Source of the DNA: Anaeramoeba flamelloides
Taxonomy: Eukaryota; Metamonada; Anaeramoebidae
Length of the DNA stretch: 64,000 nt
Assembly: GCA_027625915.1 (NCBI GenBank)
Contig: JANTQA010000070.1
Location: 1,865,001 to 1,929,000 of the forward strand
Reading direction: 5' to 3'
A model generated the notes under the pieces. That model saw only the letters and a list, made by a program, of their open reading frames with translations. It had not been told where the DNA came from and made no database searches. The position numbers and the translations under genes are program-made. Below, in pieces: positions 34,186-47,228 of the stretch. Every line of letters starts with the position of its first letter. Position 1 is the stretch's first letter.

Positions 34186-34800
34186 AAACTATTTTTCAAA
34201 AATTTTGACTCACTTTATAATGTTAATGGGAGTTGTTTTGAGGCTTTATTCCAGTATTCTTAATAAAAAATATCTTTTCAAATTTTTGGATCAGAATCAT
34301 TTTTTCTAAATTTGCAAATTTTTTTTTTACTTTTTCAAATTTTCTTTTGTTTTTCTTTTGTTTTTGTTTTTCTTTTTTTTTTCTTTTTCTTTCTTTTTTT
34401 TTTTCTTTTTTAAAAAAAAAAGATCATGTGGAAAAAAAAAAGAGATCTTCGAAAAGACAAATAACCACTATGAAAATTGAGACGATGTAAGTACTTTGAA
34501 AATGGTTTTAATTATTCATAAAAAATCTTGTTGTTCAACTTTTTTTCAGTGAAAGTTCAGTAATAAAAAATCCTTAATGCTCATTTCAAAAATTGTTATT
34601 CACTTTTTTTTAGTTTTTGGTTTTATTTTTTTTTAATTTTTAATATATCAGGCTTTTATAGATTTAGAATAACTTAAAAGTTAATTAAAAATCAGATTTA
34701 GTTATTAATTGCTCTTGAATACTAAAATATATTTTATTTTCAATTTTTTATTCCAGGTGAGTCACAATATTTGAAAAAGAGTTTAATATTATTTAATAAA
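34186..34800. mobile_element. Family B DNA element, copy 2
   Basis: It carries TTCAAAAATTTTGACTCACT, then TTATAATGTTAATGGGAG at 34196-34232 and GGATCAGAATCATTTTTTCT at 34292-34311. At its right side is a small palindromic module bounded by GCTCATTTCAAAAATTGTTA (34578) and GTGAGTCACAATATTTGA (34757). The layout is the same as in copies 1 and 3. No transposase is visible. Confidence 0.7.
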
Positions 34801-35139
34801 AAAAAGAAATTTTTAAATTTTTTATACCAAAAATAATAAAAAATGCTTTGAAGAGAATAAGTCAAATTATTTTATCAAAGAAATGTATTCAAAAAATTCC
34901 AAATATACATTAGGAAAAGGATTAGGATTAATAATGATAATCTATATTCACTTAAACAATTCCAGGGGGTTAACAAGATATTTTTTCCAGTTTGTGAAAA
35001 GAATTATTTAATTAGTTTCATATAAATAACTATAATTGGAATGGAAAAATAGTGGATTGTATATACTCTTGTTTCGAACATTATTTCGAATTTGGATTGT
35101 AGAATGGATTATTACTGTATTGGTAAGAAATTTGCAATA

Positions 35140-36243
35140 ATATTATAAAAATCGTGATTAATCCAACGTTATCACAGTAAAATCAATAAATCATGATAAT
35201 TCATAAAATTGTGATTAATGATCATGATAAAAAGTAAAGTTATTTTTGTAATCACCATACATAAAATTCCTTGAGTTTTATAAGTTGTGGGACACTTACA
35301 ACGCCTTTCCACTTTAAAAATGTTAGAAAATATTAAAATTTGTTTTAAATTGTCTCCAATTATTTGAAATATTTTAAAGACAGAGAGTTTTATTAACCAA
35401 ATATTTTTTTGAATTAAAAACAAATGTTTTTTTTTCATTTGTTATTTTTTACCAAAATACAATTCCACATAATTTTACAATAAAAAGAAATTAAACCATT
35501 TCAACAATTTACTTGATATAAAATAGATTTGAGGTTTTCTTTAAATGGGGGTATTACCTTGCAAGTAAAATATTCAAAAAGAATAAAGAGTAATCTTTAT
35601 TCTTATTAACAATCAATGAAAAGAGCAAAAAATAATTGCCTACTTTTTGTTTTCTGTAAAATACAAAGAAACTCATTAAAAGAAGCATGAAAACAAGTGT
35701 ACAAAAAGATCCAAAAAATCTTAATAATTAGTGGTAATGTGGCTAGGTTGTTGAGAAAACTTTCTGAAAAGTTATCCAAATCCTTTCAGCTTTCATAGAA
35801 CAGTGAAAATGTTTTAACCCTAGAACACATTCTTTAAAGAACGAGAGAAGGATTGATTGTTTTAGAAGCTCTTTTATTCAACACAATTTACAATAAGATG
35901 ATTGAGGTATAATATATATATTTTCCTTTTGTTTTATTCTTGTTGATTTAATTAGGATAGATAGGTTTGTCTAACAAATGTAAAGAAATTTTAATAAATC
36001 TTTTATTGATCATTGATTGAATTAAGTATGTTTTTTTTTGTTTTTTTTTTTAAAAAGTAATTACTATAATTCATCTATTTTTTGATCAAAATATCATTGA
36101 ATTAGCCCAGAAAAATTCATCAACTATTCCAAAAACCCAACCACTATTACTTTTTAATTGCGATATTTTAATATTTATCACTTTTTTTAAATAATTATTG
36201 CAATTTTATAGAATATCTCGATTTGTGACATTATTGTGATTTT
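35140..36243. mobile_element. Family C DNA element, copy 2
   Basis: The left end (35148-35235) and right end (36160-36243) are rich in ATCGTGAT/ATCATGAT and TATTGCAATTTTATAGAATA-like motifs. The centre (35690-35900) is the inverse of the family C copy 1 centre and matches copy 3 directly. The element is about 1.1 kb, with only short unrelated open frames. Confidence 0.65.
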
Positions 36244-36756
36244 CTTTAACAGATCATTTTTGAAACTTTTGTTAAGAATTGAAAATGATATCATGCAATG
36301 CTCTTTTGTTGGTGAAAATCCATCGAATATCCTAACAAGCTTTTACATCAATACAAACACTTTTAACGAAAAAATCATGGTTATTTGGTTTTGTATGTCA
36401 GTTAAAAGTAAAAAAAAAAAAAATTTAATATTGCCTATATTCCCCATTTATGTTTCATTGAATAAAAAAAATTAAAAAAAAAAAAAAATGGTATTAAGTA
36501 AATATATTCTTTCTTGAAAATAATAATTGTCATAGGAATGAAAGTTATTAACCTTCTTGATCTTTTTTTTTTAAAAGAAAATATTATTAAGAGGATTTGT
36601 TAATATTTTTTATTTCAGAAATAAAAAAGCAATTAACAAAAACACCCCAATATTATATTTGAATAAAAATATCTTTTTTGAAATCTAAAATAAATAAAAG
36701 AATAGAATGTAAAGTAAAAATAACAAAAAGAAAAATAAAAATAAAAAATAAAAGAA

Positions 36757-36810
36757 AAAAAGAAAAGAAAAGAAAAGAAAAGAAAAGAAAAGAATAGAAT
36801 AGAATAGAAT
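36757..36810. repeat. AAAAG/AATAG pentanucleotide microsatellite
   Basis: About seven tandem AAAAG units are followed by three to four AATAG units, just downstream of the RRM gene stop codon (on the minus strand). Confidence 0.85.
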
Positions 36811-36890
36811 TGAAAATTGGCGAATAGTTTTGAATAAAAGGGTTAAATTTATGAAGGGAGGAATAATTATTTTCTTCTCAAAATGAAAAA

Positions 36891-39800
36891 TTAAAATTGG
36901 TCATAATTGTTAGTATTTCTACCGTTTCCGCCAGTTGTTCCTGTTCCACTAGAGGTGGTATTATTATAAGTGGATGTTTTTCCACCTGAAAAATCAGAAT
37001 TTTGTTTTGTGTAATCATTGCTTTGGAATTGGTCTTTTCTTTGATTGTTATAATTGCTATAATTTGTATTTTGGTTAGGCTGTTGGTTAGGTTGGTAAAA
37101 GCCTTGGTTTTGGTTTTGGTTTGGATTAAATCTTCCCTTTGGATATTGGTTGTTATTATTATAAGGGTTGTTGTTAAATTGGTTTTGGTTCTGATTATTA
37201 TAAGAGTTATTGTTATAGTTACTTGGATATCTATTGTTAAATTGGTTATTGTTGTTCATATCGTTATATGTGTTATTATTATTATAACTGTTTTGGTAGT
37301 TTGGTCTTGAGTAACCACCACTGCGGTCATTATATCCACCTTGGTCGTACCCTCTATTGTTGTTATAATTGTTATATCTAGGATTGCTATTATATCGATC
37401 GTTGCTATATCTATCATTGTTGTAATTTCTTCGGTTGTCATACCTATTGTATCCACCACTTCCCCTTCCATAATTATTTCTTCCTCTATATCCACCGTCT
37501 CTTCTTCCTCTTCCGTCATAATTATTATTTCTATTATTATTTCGATATCCATCTCGATCGTTGTTCTGTGGTTTTTCAGAAGCAAGATTAACCCTTAAGC
37601 GTCTATCTTTAATTAGTTCGTCATTGGTTTCCTTTACGGCATATTCTGCATCTTCTTTTTTTGTATACCTAATAAAGGCAAAGCCTCGTGACCTTTGTGT
37701 ATACCTATCGGTAATTATTCGTAAAAAGGTTATTGTTCCATACTTTGAAAAAAAGTCTCTTAATTCATCCTCGCCTAATTCGTATGGTATATTTCCAACA
37801 AAAATTTCGTTTTTTTTATCGTCTTCTTCGTTGTTTTCCTTTTGTTGGTCATCATCATCATTTTCTTTTTTTTCATTTCCCTTCTCAGTTTCGTTTTCGT
37901 TTTCGTTTTCTTTTTTTTCATCTGTTTTATTATCTTCTGTATTGTTGTTTTCATTTTCTTTTGTTTCGTCCTCTTTTTCTTGTTCTTGTTCATTTTCTTT
38001 TTCTTCCTGTTGTTCTTCTTCATTTTTATTTTCTGCTATTGTTAAAAATTTTAAAAAAAAAATTAATAAAAATCAGTAAATGAATGAATTATGAAAATTA
38101 AATTAAAATTCTATTATTTCAAGGATTTAAAAATGGATGAAATAAAAAACATTTAGTGAGAAAAGATTGACTGGGAAAAAGAAGAGATCAAGAAGAAACT
38201 CCCATGATATTCATATTATGTTAATAAAAGACAAAGTCGAATCTTCACAAGTAGAAGAAAAGTGGAAATTAAAAAGATATCTTAAAATTAGCCAATTTTC
38301 AGACAACGTTAAGGAGAAAAACAGTCACACCTAAACTGGAAATCATTAACAACTCTATTCAAGCTAAAGCCCTTTTACAAATGGTTTAAATAGACACACA
38401 TACAAATTGAAAAAAAGGAGTGTATTATATTTCAAAATATGCCCATTTCACTGTTGAGAAAAAAAAAATAAATGATGTGGATCACTTCTTATGAAGCTCT
38501 AAAAAGAAATGATAGAACCAGAAAACACTGGAAAAAGTAAATCAAGAAAATTAAAATTTTGATTTTAAGATACTCAATAATTAAGACACAGATGAATTGC
38601 TGAGAAAAACGAACACAAAAGAAATTTATGACATTATTATAGAATATTTCCTAATCAATATTACTCAACATACTTGAAGGAAAAAAAAATCTCAAATCCA
38701 AATATGAATACCGGCTATATAATCACACAAATTCATCTCAATTTCAGAGACTCTAAACATTTTTCTGATCTATTTTTTTTCATTTGTTTGTTACATTTTT
38801 TTTGTGAACTTGATTTTTCCTCATTCATTTTTTTTTTTTTTCATCAAAAAGATTTTTTATTTTATTTTAAAAAACTAAATCAAGTTTAAAAATGTTTCTA
38901 ATAACTGTGTTTATACCTTCACTCTTTGAATTAGAAGTCTCGAATTTTAGTCACTTCGCAATTCTCTCTTTATCAGACAAAGTGCTTTTTAAAACTAAAT
39001 CCTTAATAACAAATCAAAAAAATTCTCTTTTTTTTGATATATATATATATATATTTTTTTCAGTTTTATTTTCAAAAACTGTTAAAAAAAAAACTTTTAA
39101 ATCAGTTTTAATAAAACACTGAACAAAATATTAATTTTTTTTAAAACAATATATCTCGTTCATACAAATATATTTTTCCTTTTGTTTTTCATCTTAACTT
39201 GGAGTTTATTTTTAAATTTTGAATTTAAATAAGATACAGTCTTTTAAAGGCTACCGAAAAAATTTTTTTCGAATATTTATTTTTTTTTTCCTTTTGGTGT
39301 TATTCCCAAATGAATCACGATAAAATATTCTGTTATGTTTATACATCATAATAATTTGGTGAATTATAAGTAGACATATAATTCTTTCAAAATACAGTCT
39401 TTCCAAGGCTCTGTGAAATTAAAAGAGTACATTTTTTTATCAAAATAATTTCTTTGTGTTATAATCTTCCAACAAGAAAACAAAGAAGATCTAATTAAAT
39501 TATTTTAATTTTGTTTGATATTATTTATTATTGCGTAATTAAATAAAATAGATATTTTTGGTTCATCACTGCAAATTTTATATTTATTTTTTTTTATATT
39601 TGTACTTTTGAAATCCAAAATAATGAACAAAAAAGATACAAATGCGAAAATTTCTCGCAAATCAACAAAAATGAAAACTTGTAAGAGTGATCTGTTCTTG
39701 GAAAGCATAAATAAAAAGTTTGTTTTTAAATCAATTATCAATTTTTGAAATTCTATCTTACCAAAATTAAATTAAATGTGAACCAAAAAAGTTTCAATTT

Positions 39801-42800
39801 TATTTATTAAGCGGCTTTGTTTCTCTTTTTTCTTGGATTTAGTCTCTTTTTGATCTAAATAGATTTGGGTTATTGTCATATTTTACATCAATTTTTTAAA
39901 TGTTAAAAATTATATTATAAAATATTAATATTAATTCAAAAGGTTTTTCACAAAAATATTCGTATTGATTAAGCACAAATTCATATTTAGATCCAAAATT
40001 TTGCATTTTGATAGAGTTTAATACTTGAAATAAAAAAAGAAAATTATTAATAACTTTGAGCTTAATTTTAATTTTCTAAAAGTCTATTATTCAATTATCG
40101 AGACAAAAAAATTTTTTTTACCAAAATTATTAGGATTCTTTTAAATACAACAAAATGTGATTATTCAAAAACAGTCATATTAAATTGATCACTAAAAATC
40201 AAATTCGGGGAGAAAAATCAAATTCGGGAAGAAAAAAAAAAAAGTTCATTTTGGGTTTAATTTTCTTATTTTTGTTATTGTCGATAATTAATTTCTTTCG
40301 AGCTATTGAGTTACGATTGTAATATTTTATTTTTACAATTAATCAAAAGTTTATTTGAGTCAATAAAATTATAATTATAATCCTGTAGAACTCAAGACAT
40401 TTCAAGAAAATATAATTTTAAATAAACAGTTTTTCGAATAATAATTTTGAATGTATTAATAAAAATTGTATAGGTGCAAAATTTTAGAAAAAAAAAGTGT
40501 ATTTGAAAAATATTTCATAAAAATCAAGGCTTTAAACAAAAAAATATTTAAACTAAATTGTCATTTTTTTTTTTGATATTTATTTCAAGGTGTTTAAATA
40601 TAATTAGGTTAATAAAAAAAAAATCGTAAAGTTTTTAAAATAATATAAAAATATTAGGAAAAGAAGAAAAAAAAAATAAAATAACACATTTTATAGCACC
40701 GTGTCATATTTTTTTGATAATTTTGGATATTATGTAAATTTATTTTTGCATATTGTTTTTATAAAATATTAACATGTTTTGTTTAAAAAATCTTTAACTT
40801 ATAAATTGTAACTTGATTATTTGACCGATAATTTGAAAAAATTGATTAATAATACTTTGTTTTTTTTATTTTTAATAATTTTTTTTATTCTTGATATAAT
40901 TTTCTTTAATTACTCCTTTCTCTCGATAAATAAATAAATAAAAAATACTTGTCTTTTTGTCAATTTTGTATTAATAAAATTTAGAAATATTTAGATGACC
41001 ACCTTGATATGAATTATACTTTTGTTTAGTTTAATTATTTAGACAATATACGTTTCTGACTTGAATTAGTAAATTTATTTCGATCAATAACTTTTTAGCA
41101 TTAACAATGCTGTTTGAGAAATTCTTATAGATTTTTACATTTAGAAATTTTCAGAATAAACAAGTGAGATATTAATTCGACTTGAAACGAGACTATTAGG
41201 TTGATAAGAGATAACAAAATTTTCTGAATAAAATTTCAATAAGAATTTTTATTTGTCAAATTTTTGAAATATTGAGATGACCATCTTGATATGAATTATA
41301 CTTTTTTTTAATTCAAATATTTATACAATATACGTTTCTGACTTGAATTCGAAAATTTATTTCTATCAAAAAACTTTTTAGATTTAACAATACTATTTGA
41401 GAAATTCTTATAGATTTTTACATTTAGAAATTTCCACAATAGACAAGAGAGACATTAATTGGAATTGAAAACAGATTATTATGATTGATAAAAATTTAAA
41501 AAAACTGAATAATGATACTTGTCGTGTATATTATTTTTAATTAATAATGTTTAGAAATATTGAAAAGATATGTTGATATTAATTACATCTTATTTTTTAA
41601 ACTTACTTTGCAAATCTTAAAAAAATCTAGATAAGATAAATACTTTTATCGGATTCTTTGTATATAAATTTCGAGTTTTTGATTGTTATTTTGTTAAAAA
41701 TTGATCTAAATATCTCCTTTCAAGGATTATTCCACAATATACACTCATTTACAAATATGTTGTTATTCGTTTTAAACACCCTCTTGATTTGTTTTTTTTT
41801 AAAAAAATAAAAATATAGATTTTCAAATAAATCTAAAATGTGTATTGAAAAGTTAAATTTTAAATATCAATATAACTAAATCTAAATAATAAAAGAAAAA
41901 ATATTTTTTAACATTAACCGAGTCCTTTTCTATTTTGAGAATGAATTTAATATTGATTGAAATGCAATTTACATTTTTGAAGATATAAATAAAAATTAAA
42001 GTTTACTATATTTATGTTTTGGATTATAATTCTTATAATAAACTCTTTTTCAGTCAAAGGGGATACAGTCTAATTGAAGAAATTGAACATATTCTATGAG
42101 TTTAATTCAGTTCTCTTTTCAAAATAAAATTTGTAAATTTTTAGATCAGACCATTTTTTCTAATTTCGTCTAAAATTTTTGTTTTGTAGATCATAATCGT
42201 TTTTTTTAATTTTGTCAAATTCTTTTTTTTTTTAAGAAAATCAATTCGTAAAAAAAAAAAAACAAATCTTAGAAAATACCGATTAACATTAAGAAAATTG
42301 AGGCTTTGTATTTCCTTTAAAAATGAATAAATTTACTATTAAAAAACCTAATTGTTAACAATTTTAATTTTCCAGTGAAATTGTAAAATTTCGCACAAGA
42401 CGTTCCATTGATAAGTGGGCAAAACTTTTAATTTTTTATTTTTTTGGAAAATTTATGGTTTGTTATGGTAATTTCTTTTATGAATATCAACTCTAATCTG
42501 AAATTTATTATTTTTCTTTATTCTAAACAATCTTATATTAGTTGATTCGTAAAAAAAAAAATTTGAATTTTTAATTTTTGGTGAGGTTACTAATGAATGA
42601 AAGGGAGTTTAGAAGCATTTAAAATAAGTTGTCATTTTTTCTTTATATCTTAAATTCTTTACAGAATTATAGATGAAATTTTGGTTTGTGTGATTTCTGT
42701 TATGAAGATATTTTTTTTTTTATTATTATCATTATTTCCATTTCCCAAACAAATATAAATTAAAAAAAATAGAAATAAAGAAAACCGATTTTACTGCGAA

Positions 42801-45800
42801 ATAAGTTACTGAAAGGAAAATTGAAACTTATTTGTTTTGAGGTTGAGAATACAAAAGTTTTTTAAGATAAATTCGGCAGAAATTAAAAACAAAAATACTA
42901 CTGATACGTTTTATAAAAAAAAAAAAATATTCACAAAAATTACAATTATTTTTCAAATTATTCCAATTCAATCATTTATCATTTTATCAAAAGATATAAT
43001 AATAAATATATTTGTTAACATTCCGAACATTAACTTTAGAATTTTTAATTTTACAAAGCATTCAATTTTTATTTTCCAATCAAAATAACTGTTTTATTCT
43101 GTAAATGAATTATTTTTTTTGATTTCAATTTCTGAAAAAAAAAAAAATTGATGATTAAAAAAAAAATAATAAAAATCACAAAAATCACAGAAAAATAATT
43201 TAAATAAAAGTATAAAACTGAGGAAAAAGATATTATCTACTTTTAGGTTGTAATTATAGAGTCCGAAAAAAATCAATAAAAAAGTTGAATTTGTTTGATA
43301 AATCAAATTTATAACGTAAAATTGAAAAAAATTGTTTCAATAAAAGAGATTTAATTAGTGAATATAGATTATTGAATCGATTGGTAATATTTAATTATTT
43401 ACCCAAATGAAAATAAAATATTAATTGATGTTAAGATTTAAAGGTGCAAATTATTGTGTTTGTAAGATTTTTAAAAAAAAATTATTATTATAACAACAAA
43501 AATAATAATGATAATAACAAAAAAAAAGGGGGGAGGGTAAATAACTTTCAAGTGATAGTTATTAAAATTAAAAAAATCGGAGTCAATAACTTTTGATATT
43601 TTAAAAGGTTTTTTTAAAATTCTATAAAAATAACAAAAAAATAGTTAAAATGTGAATTTTGTGCATTTTTGATTCTTAAAAATTTTGTTTTATTATTAAC
43701 ATTTGATATTGATTGTATTTATTATAATAATTTAAAAAATTACTATTTCAAATTAATTGATCAATACATTTATAAATGAATTCTTCGATTTCAATAATCA
43801 ATTTTAAGATTTTCTTTTTTTTTTTTTTTCTTGAAAAGAAGATATCAAATAAGTAAAATAAAATACAAAATATTTGATTTCAATTGCTTTGAATTAGAAA
43901 AGATAAAAAAGATTATGTGTTAGAAATAAATTTCCCTTAAAGTTTTAAAAAAGGGTATATGAATTTGATGCATCTTATTCCCTTTATGATTTTTGGTTGT
44001 TTTTGAAATTGGGTTTTTTTAAAAACAAAAAAACTTTTTGATGAATTAAACTTTAGTTTTTGGGATAAGTTTTTTAAGTAATTGTTTCAAATCATAAATT
44101 AAAAATAAATTAATCAGAGAAATCAGAAATTACAAAAATCAAATAGATCACAGAAATTCTTGAAAGTATAAAAAGAGACTAAAACTAAAAAAATAATATA
44201 TATTTACTTTTTAAAAAAAAAGATAATTTGAGAAAGAACTTTGATCTTGATGTTACAATTTGTTTTTTTCTATATTTAGGTTCGTTTGGTAATTAAAGTA
44301 TATTTTGGTATTTAAATTTCAAAGACATAAACTCTTTGAAAAAAAAATGAAAAAATTTGGAATTCGTTTTCTCAATAGAAATTATTTGGGTTGGGACAAT
44401 TGAACAATCATAAAAGAATAAATGATATCCAGGAATTGTTGAGTTATCAAAATCATAATAATTTATTGAATTAAAAGAAAAAAAAATGATTAATAATTTA
44501 TTTAAAATCGGTTAATAAATTATTGATCCCTGTTCATTAATAGAGCCGAAGATACTTTGCATCATATTTAAATAATTTCAATTTTTTATTCATTAAAAAT
44601 AAATTAAAACTGGTTTCTGTGATATCTAGGTGTTTTTTTTTTTCAAAGTAATAATTAATTGTTTTGAAGATAACACGGATTATCATGTTATTATTAATAA
44701 ATTTGCGATAAAATTTTGAAATCGGGATTAATTCAACTTTATTGCGAAAAATCATGAAATCGCGATATTCTACTTTATCACGAAAAAAGAAAATAGTGAA
44801 AAAATGAAAAATTATTTTCACCTTCGAAAAATCCCTTGACTTTAACAAAAGCTTTGACACTTTTACAACACTTTTCTCCTTAATAAATGTTTTGAAGTAT
44901 TTACAAGGTTTGTGAATTGTCTTCAAATAATCAAGAGAAATAATAATATCACAAAAACCCACAAAATCGTGATAATTTACAAAATCGTGAAAAACAAAAT
45001 TTTTCTTTTAATTTTAATTTTTTACAAAAAGTAAAATTCAACATATGAATATCACTATCAAACAAATAATAACACATTTCATAAAACATGCTTTAATCTC
45101 AATAAACTAGTTTTTTAAAATGGGGGTTATTACCTTCACAAGTTAAACAATTAAAAAGTGGAAATAGAAATTTTCCTGATTATTAATGATCGATTAAAAA
45201 AAAAAAAACTTTTAAGCTCTAGTTGTTTTTTTCTGTACAATACAAAAATATTAAAAGGAAGAAGAAGAAAAAGAAGAAAACAAGCATTCCAAAAAATCTT
45301 TATAATTGGTGGCACTGTATCCAAGTTATTGAGAAAGCTTTTGAAAGGAGATCCTTCTCCTTTAAACTTGAATAGAATATTGAAAATGATTTAACCAAAA
45401 AAAAACATTCGTTAAAGAATACATGGAGGATTGGTAGTTTTATATCATTTTTATTTATAACAATTTATAATACTACGATAATCTGATAAATTATGCTTTG
45501 CCTTTGTTTGTCATTGTTGTTGATATATAGATCGATCGATCTCCAACCAAATCAAAAGAAAATACGATAATACTCTTTATCTGATCCTCATTTTAAATTT
45601 AATTTCTTTTGTTGTTTTTTCTAAAAGAATAACTTTTATTTCACATAGATTGGTTTTTTGATCTAATAAAAATTGATCTTTTTAATAATTTCGCTGAATT
45701 AGCCATAAAATTCATCAACTATAAGATCACAATTAATTTTTTATCACGATATTTTGACATTTAACACGATTTTAGAATAATTATCACGATTTTATAGAAT

Positions 45801-46833
45801 ATCGAGATTTGTTATATTCTTGCGATAATATTGAATATTGTGATTTTCTAATATTATTAATGATTTTTTAATAATTATCGCAATTTTTTTAACTTTATTG
45901 TGAATTGTAAAAGATATCGTCAAATCCTCTATTGTGTTTGGAAATAATAGACAAACAAAAAGACACACTTTGTTGTTCCATTAATTAACGATTGTTTCTC
46001 AAACGTTTTGAAACAAACAAGAACAACATTTTTACAAAAGTAATTCAAAAAAAAATCCTTCTAAAAAAACAAAGATCGATGATTTGTCATAACAAAGATA
46101 CAAATTTAGAGAAACACTAATAATTTTGAGAAGAAGAGACATTGAAAAAAGAATTGAAAACACAGAAAATTTGGGCTTTTGTTTTTTTACAGTACCATTT
46201 TAAAACAAAAGATTTAAAATTGATTGCCACATTTGGGCAAGTCAATTTTTTTTTTTTGGATAAAAAGATTGCCCTACATATTTGACAAATATCCTAATTT
46301 ACTCAAATTTATCTTAAAGACCGTTTTGGTTTAAAACCTTTTGAGTGTTCTTCTTTTTTTTCGTTTCTTTTTCAAGAAGATCTTTGAGCTTTCCTTTTGA
46401 ATTTTGAAGGAGAAAATTGAAAAAGAAGAAGTGTCTTTTTTATTCATGAAGAAAAGTGTTCGAATGAATTTACTTTACGGTTGATTTTTTGAAAAAAAAG
46501 TTTTTTTTTTTTTTTTTTTTTTTTTTTATTTTATTTTTTTTTTTTTTTTTTTTTGGGAACAAAAAGAAAACAAAAAGCAATTCAGTAAAAGAGTTCTAAA
46601 TGAAAAGATCATACTTTCTTCGTTGTTTTCTGTTGTTACTGTTTCTTGTGTATTTTCTTCATTTGTTTCGGCAATTTCTTCTTTGTTTTGGTTTGCTTGT
46701 TCCTCTTGGTTTGCGTTCTCAACTTCTTTTTGATCCACAAAGAAAAGTGAAAGTAGTTTAAAGGAAAAAGTTAAAGAGAGCTTATTAAAACAACCCAAGA
46801 AAAAACGATGAATATTTACCTAAATTTGACATT
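36891..46833 (-). CDS. Acidic single-RRM, Asn/Tyr/Arg/Gly-rich RNA-binding protein with a giant intron
   Basis: I propose three exons: 46833-46821 (13 nt, ATG start), 46725-46615 (111 nt) and 38035-36891 (1,145 nt, stop TAA). They sum to 1,269 nt, or 422 residues, with all junctions in phase 1 and GT-AG. Residues 1-118 are Glu/Asn/Gln/Thr/Lys-rich, and this composition continues unbroken across both introns. One RRM is at about 119-194: RNP2 is IFVGNIPY at 119-126 and RNP1 is RGFAFIRY at 158-165. The remainder is Asn/Tyr/Gly/Arg/Gln-rich with RGR, GGY and NNYN repeats, a prion-like low-complexity tail. Such proteins act in mRNA processing, stability or granule assembly. The large exon alone has no usable ATG before the RRM, so it needs an upstream exon. 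The 8,579-bp intron is an inference. The alternative is two genes, each with unseen exons. Confidence 0.75.
38880..39000. repeat. Repeat R, copy 3
   Basis: The text ATGTTTCTAATAACTGTGTT (38891-38910), CACTCTTTGAATTAGAAGTC and TTTAGTCACTTCGCAATTCT matches 19120-19210 and 19505-19585. It is probably a fragment of a mobile element; its ends are not defined. Confidence 0.55.
40985..41640. repeat. Tandem repeat of about 280 bp, three diverged units
   Basis: GATGACCACCTTGATATGAA at 40994 recurs as GATGACCATCTTGATATGAA at 41276, a 282-bp period. ATACGTTTCTGACTTGAATT and GAGAAATTCTTATAGATTTT follow in both units at the same spacing. A third, weaker and shorter unit starts near 41550 (TTTAGAAATATTGAAAAGAT, then GATATTAATTACAT). 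It lies inside the proposed giant intron. Confidence 0.75.
42060..42600. mobile_element. Family B DNA element, degenerate copy
   Basis: The core TTTTTAGATCAGACCATTTTTTCTAAT (shown in part) at 42139-42165 and AAATCTTAGAAAATACCGAT near 42264 parallel the family B interior (GGATCAGAATCATTTTTTCT; GATCTTCGAAAAGAC). Its ends are not preserved. Confidence 0.4.
44650..45910. mobile_element. Family C DNA element, copy 3
   Basis: The left part (44690-44990) holds ATCGCGATATTCTACTTTAT, TCACGAAAA and ATCGTGATAATTTAC. The right part (45735-45900) holds three ATCACGAT/ACACGATTTTA motifs about 25-30 bp apart and TATAGAATATCGAGATTTGT. The centre (45290-45440) matches copies 1 and 2. A 141-codon minus-strand open frame at 44537-44962 is made of this end sequence and has no family likeness. 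Confidence 0.65.
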
Positions 46834-47228
46834 TGTTAAAATAATTTTTGTTTGTGTTCGAAAGTAAAAAAATGAAAAAGTGACTTTTGGTATCATTTTG
46901 AATTGAGGAAATCTCATTTGAAAATCAATTCTATCTTTGGTTTTTCAGAGAAGATTAGTTTTCATTCTTCAACAAATAAACTTTTTCTAAATTCGTTAAA
47001 TTATTTTTTTAAGAATTTGAGCTAATAAGTGTATACCAATTACAGTAATTGAGACACAACATTCTAAAATAAATTATTTTTTCTGTTATTCAGATCGTCA
47101 AAAAAAAAGACTTTACTTTTTTGTACTATTTTTGGATTTTGGAAAGTTGTTAAAATTTTGAGTAAAGAGAGAAATCAAAAAGTTCACGAAACAAAGACAA
47201 GAACATTAAAAAATAACATTACAAAACT
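46834..47228. other. Upstream region of the RRM gene
   Basis: Nothing beyond AT-rich sequence is recognised. The promoter of the proposed first exon of the minus-strand RRM gene should lie here. Confidence 0.4.

Larger units (their letters stand above)
38036..46614 (-). other. Proposed 8.6-kb intron of the RRM gene, filled with repeats
   Basis: The interval has no supported coding sequence. Known contents are repeat R at 38880-39000, a TA run at 39040-39053, three tandem units of about 280 bp at 40985-41640, a degenerate family B copy at 42060-42600, a family C copy at 44650-45910, and T-runs at 46501-46553. The donor is GTATGA (46614) and the acceptor is ACAATAG (38036). Both flanking exons are phase 1 and share an acidic Glu/Asn/Gln-rich composition. 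Confidence 0.6.

Noticed and set aside
37256-38083. Several frames of 80-170 codons rich in Ile, Ser or Met opposite or out of frame with the RRM exon.
   Set aside because: They arise from the repetitive Asn/Glu/Gly codons of the real RRM frame and have no domains of their own.
44537-44962. A 141-codon minus-strand open frame, the longest in the family C element.
   Set aside because: It reads through the motif-rich element end, is not open in the other two copies, and shows no transposase motifs.
46526-46798. A 90-codon minus-strand frame read as an independent small gene.
   Set aside because: Its ends are intron-like T-rich reads. Only 46725-46615 has coding character, and it fits better as exon 2 of the RRM gene.
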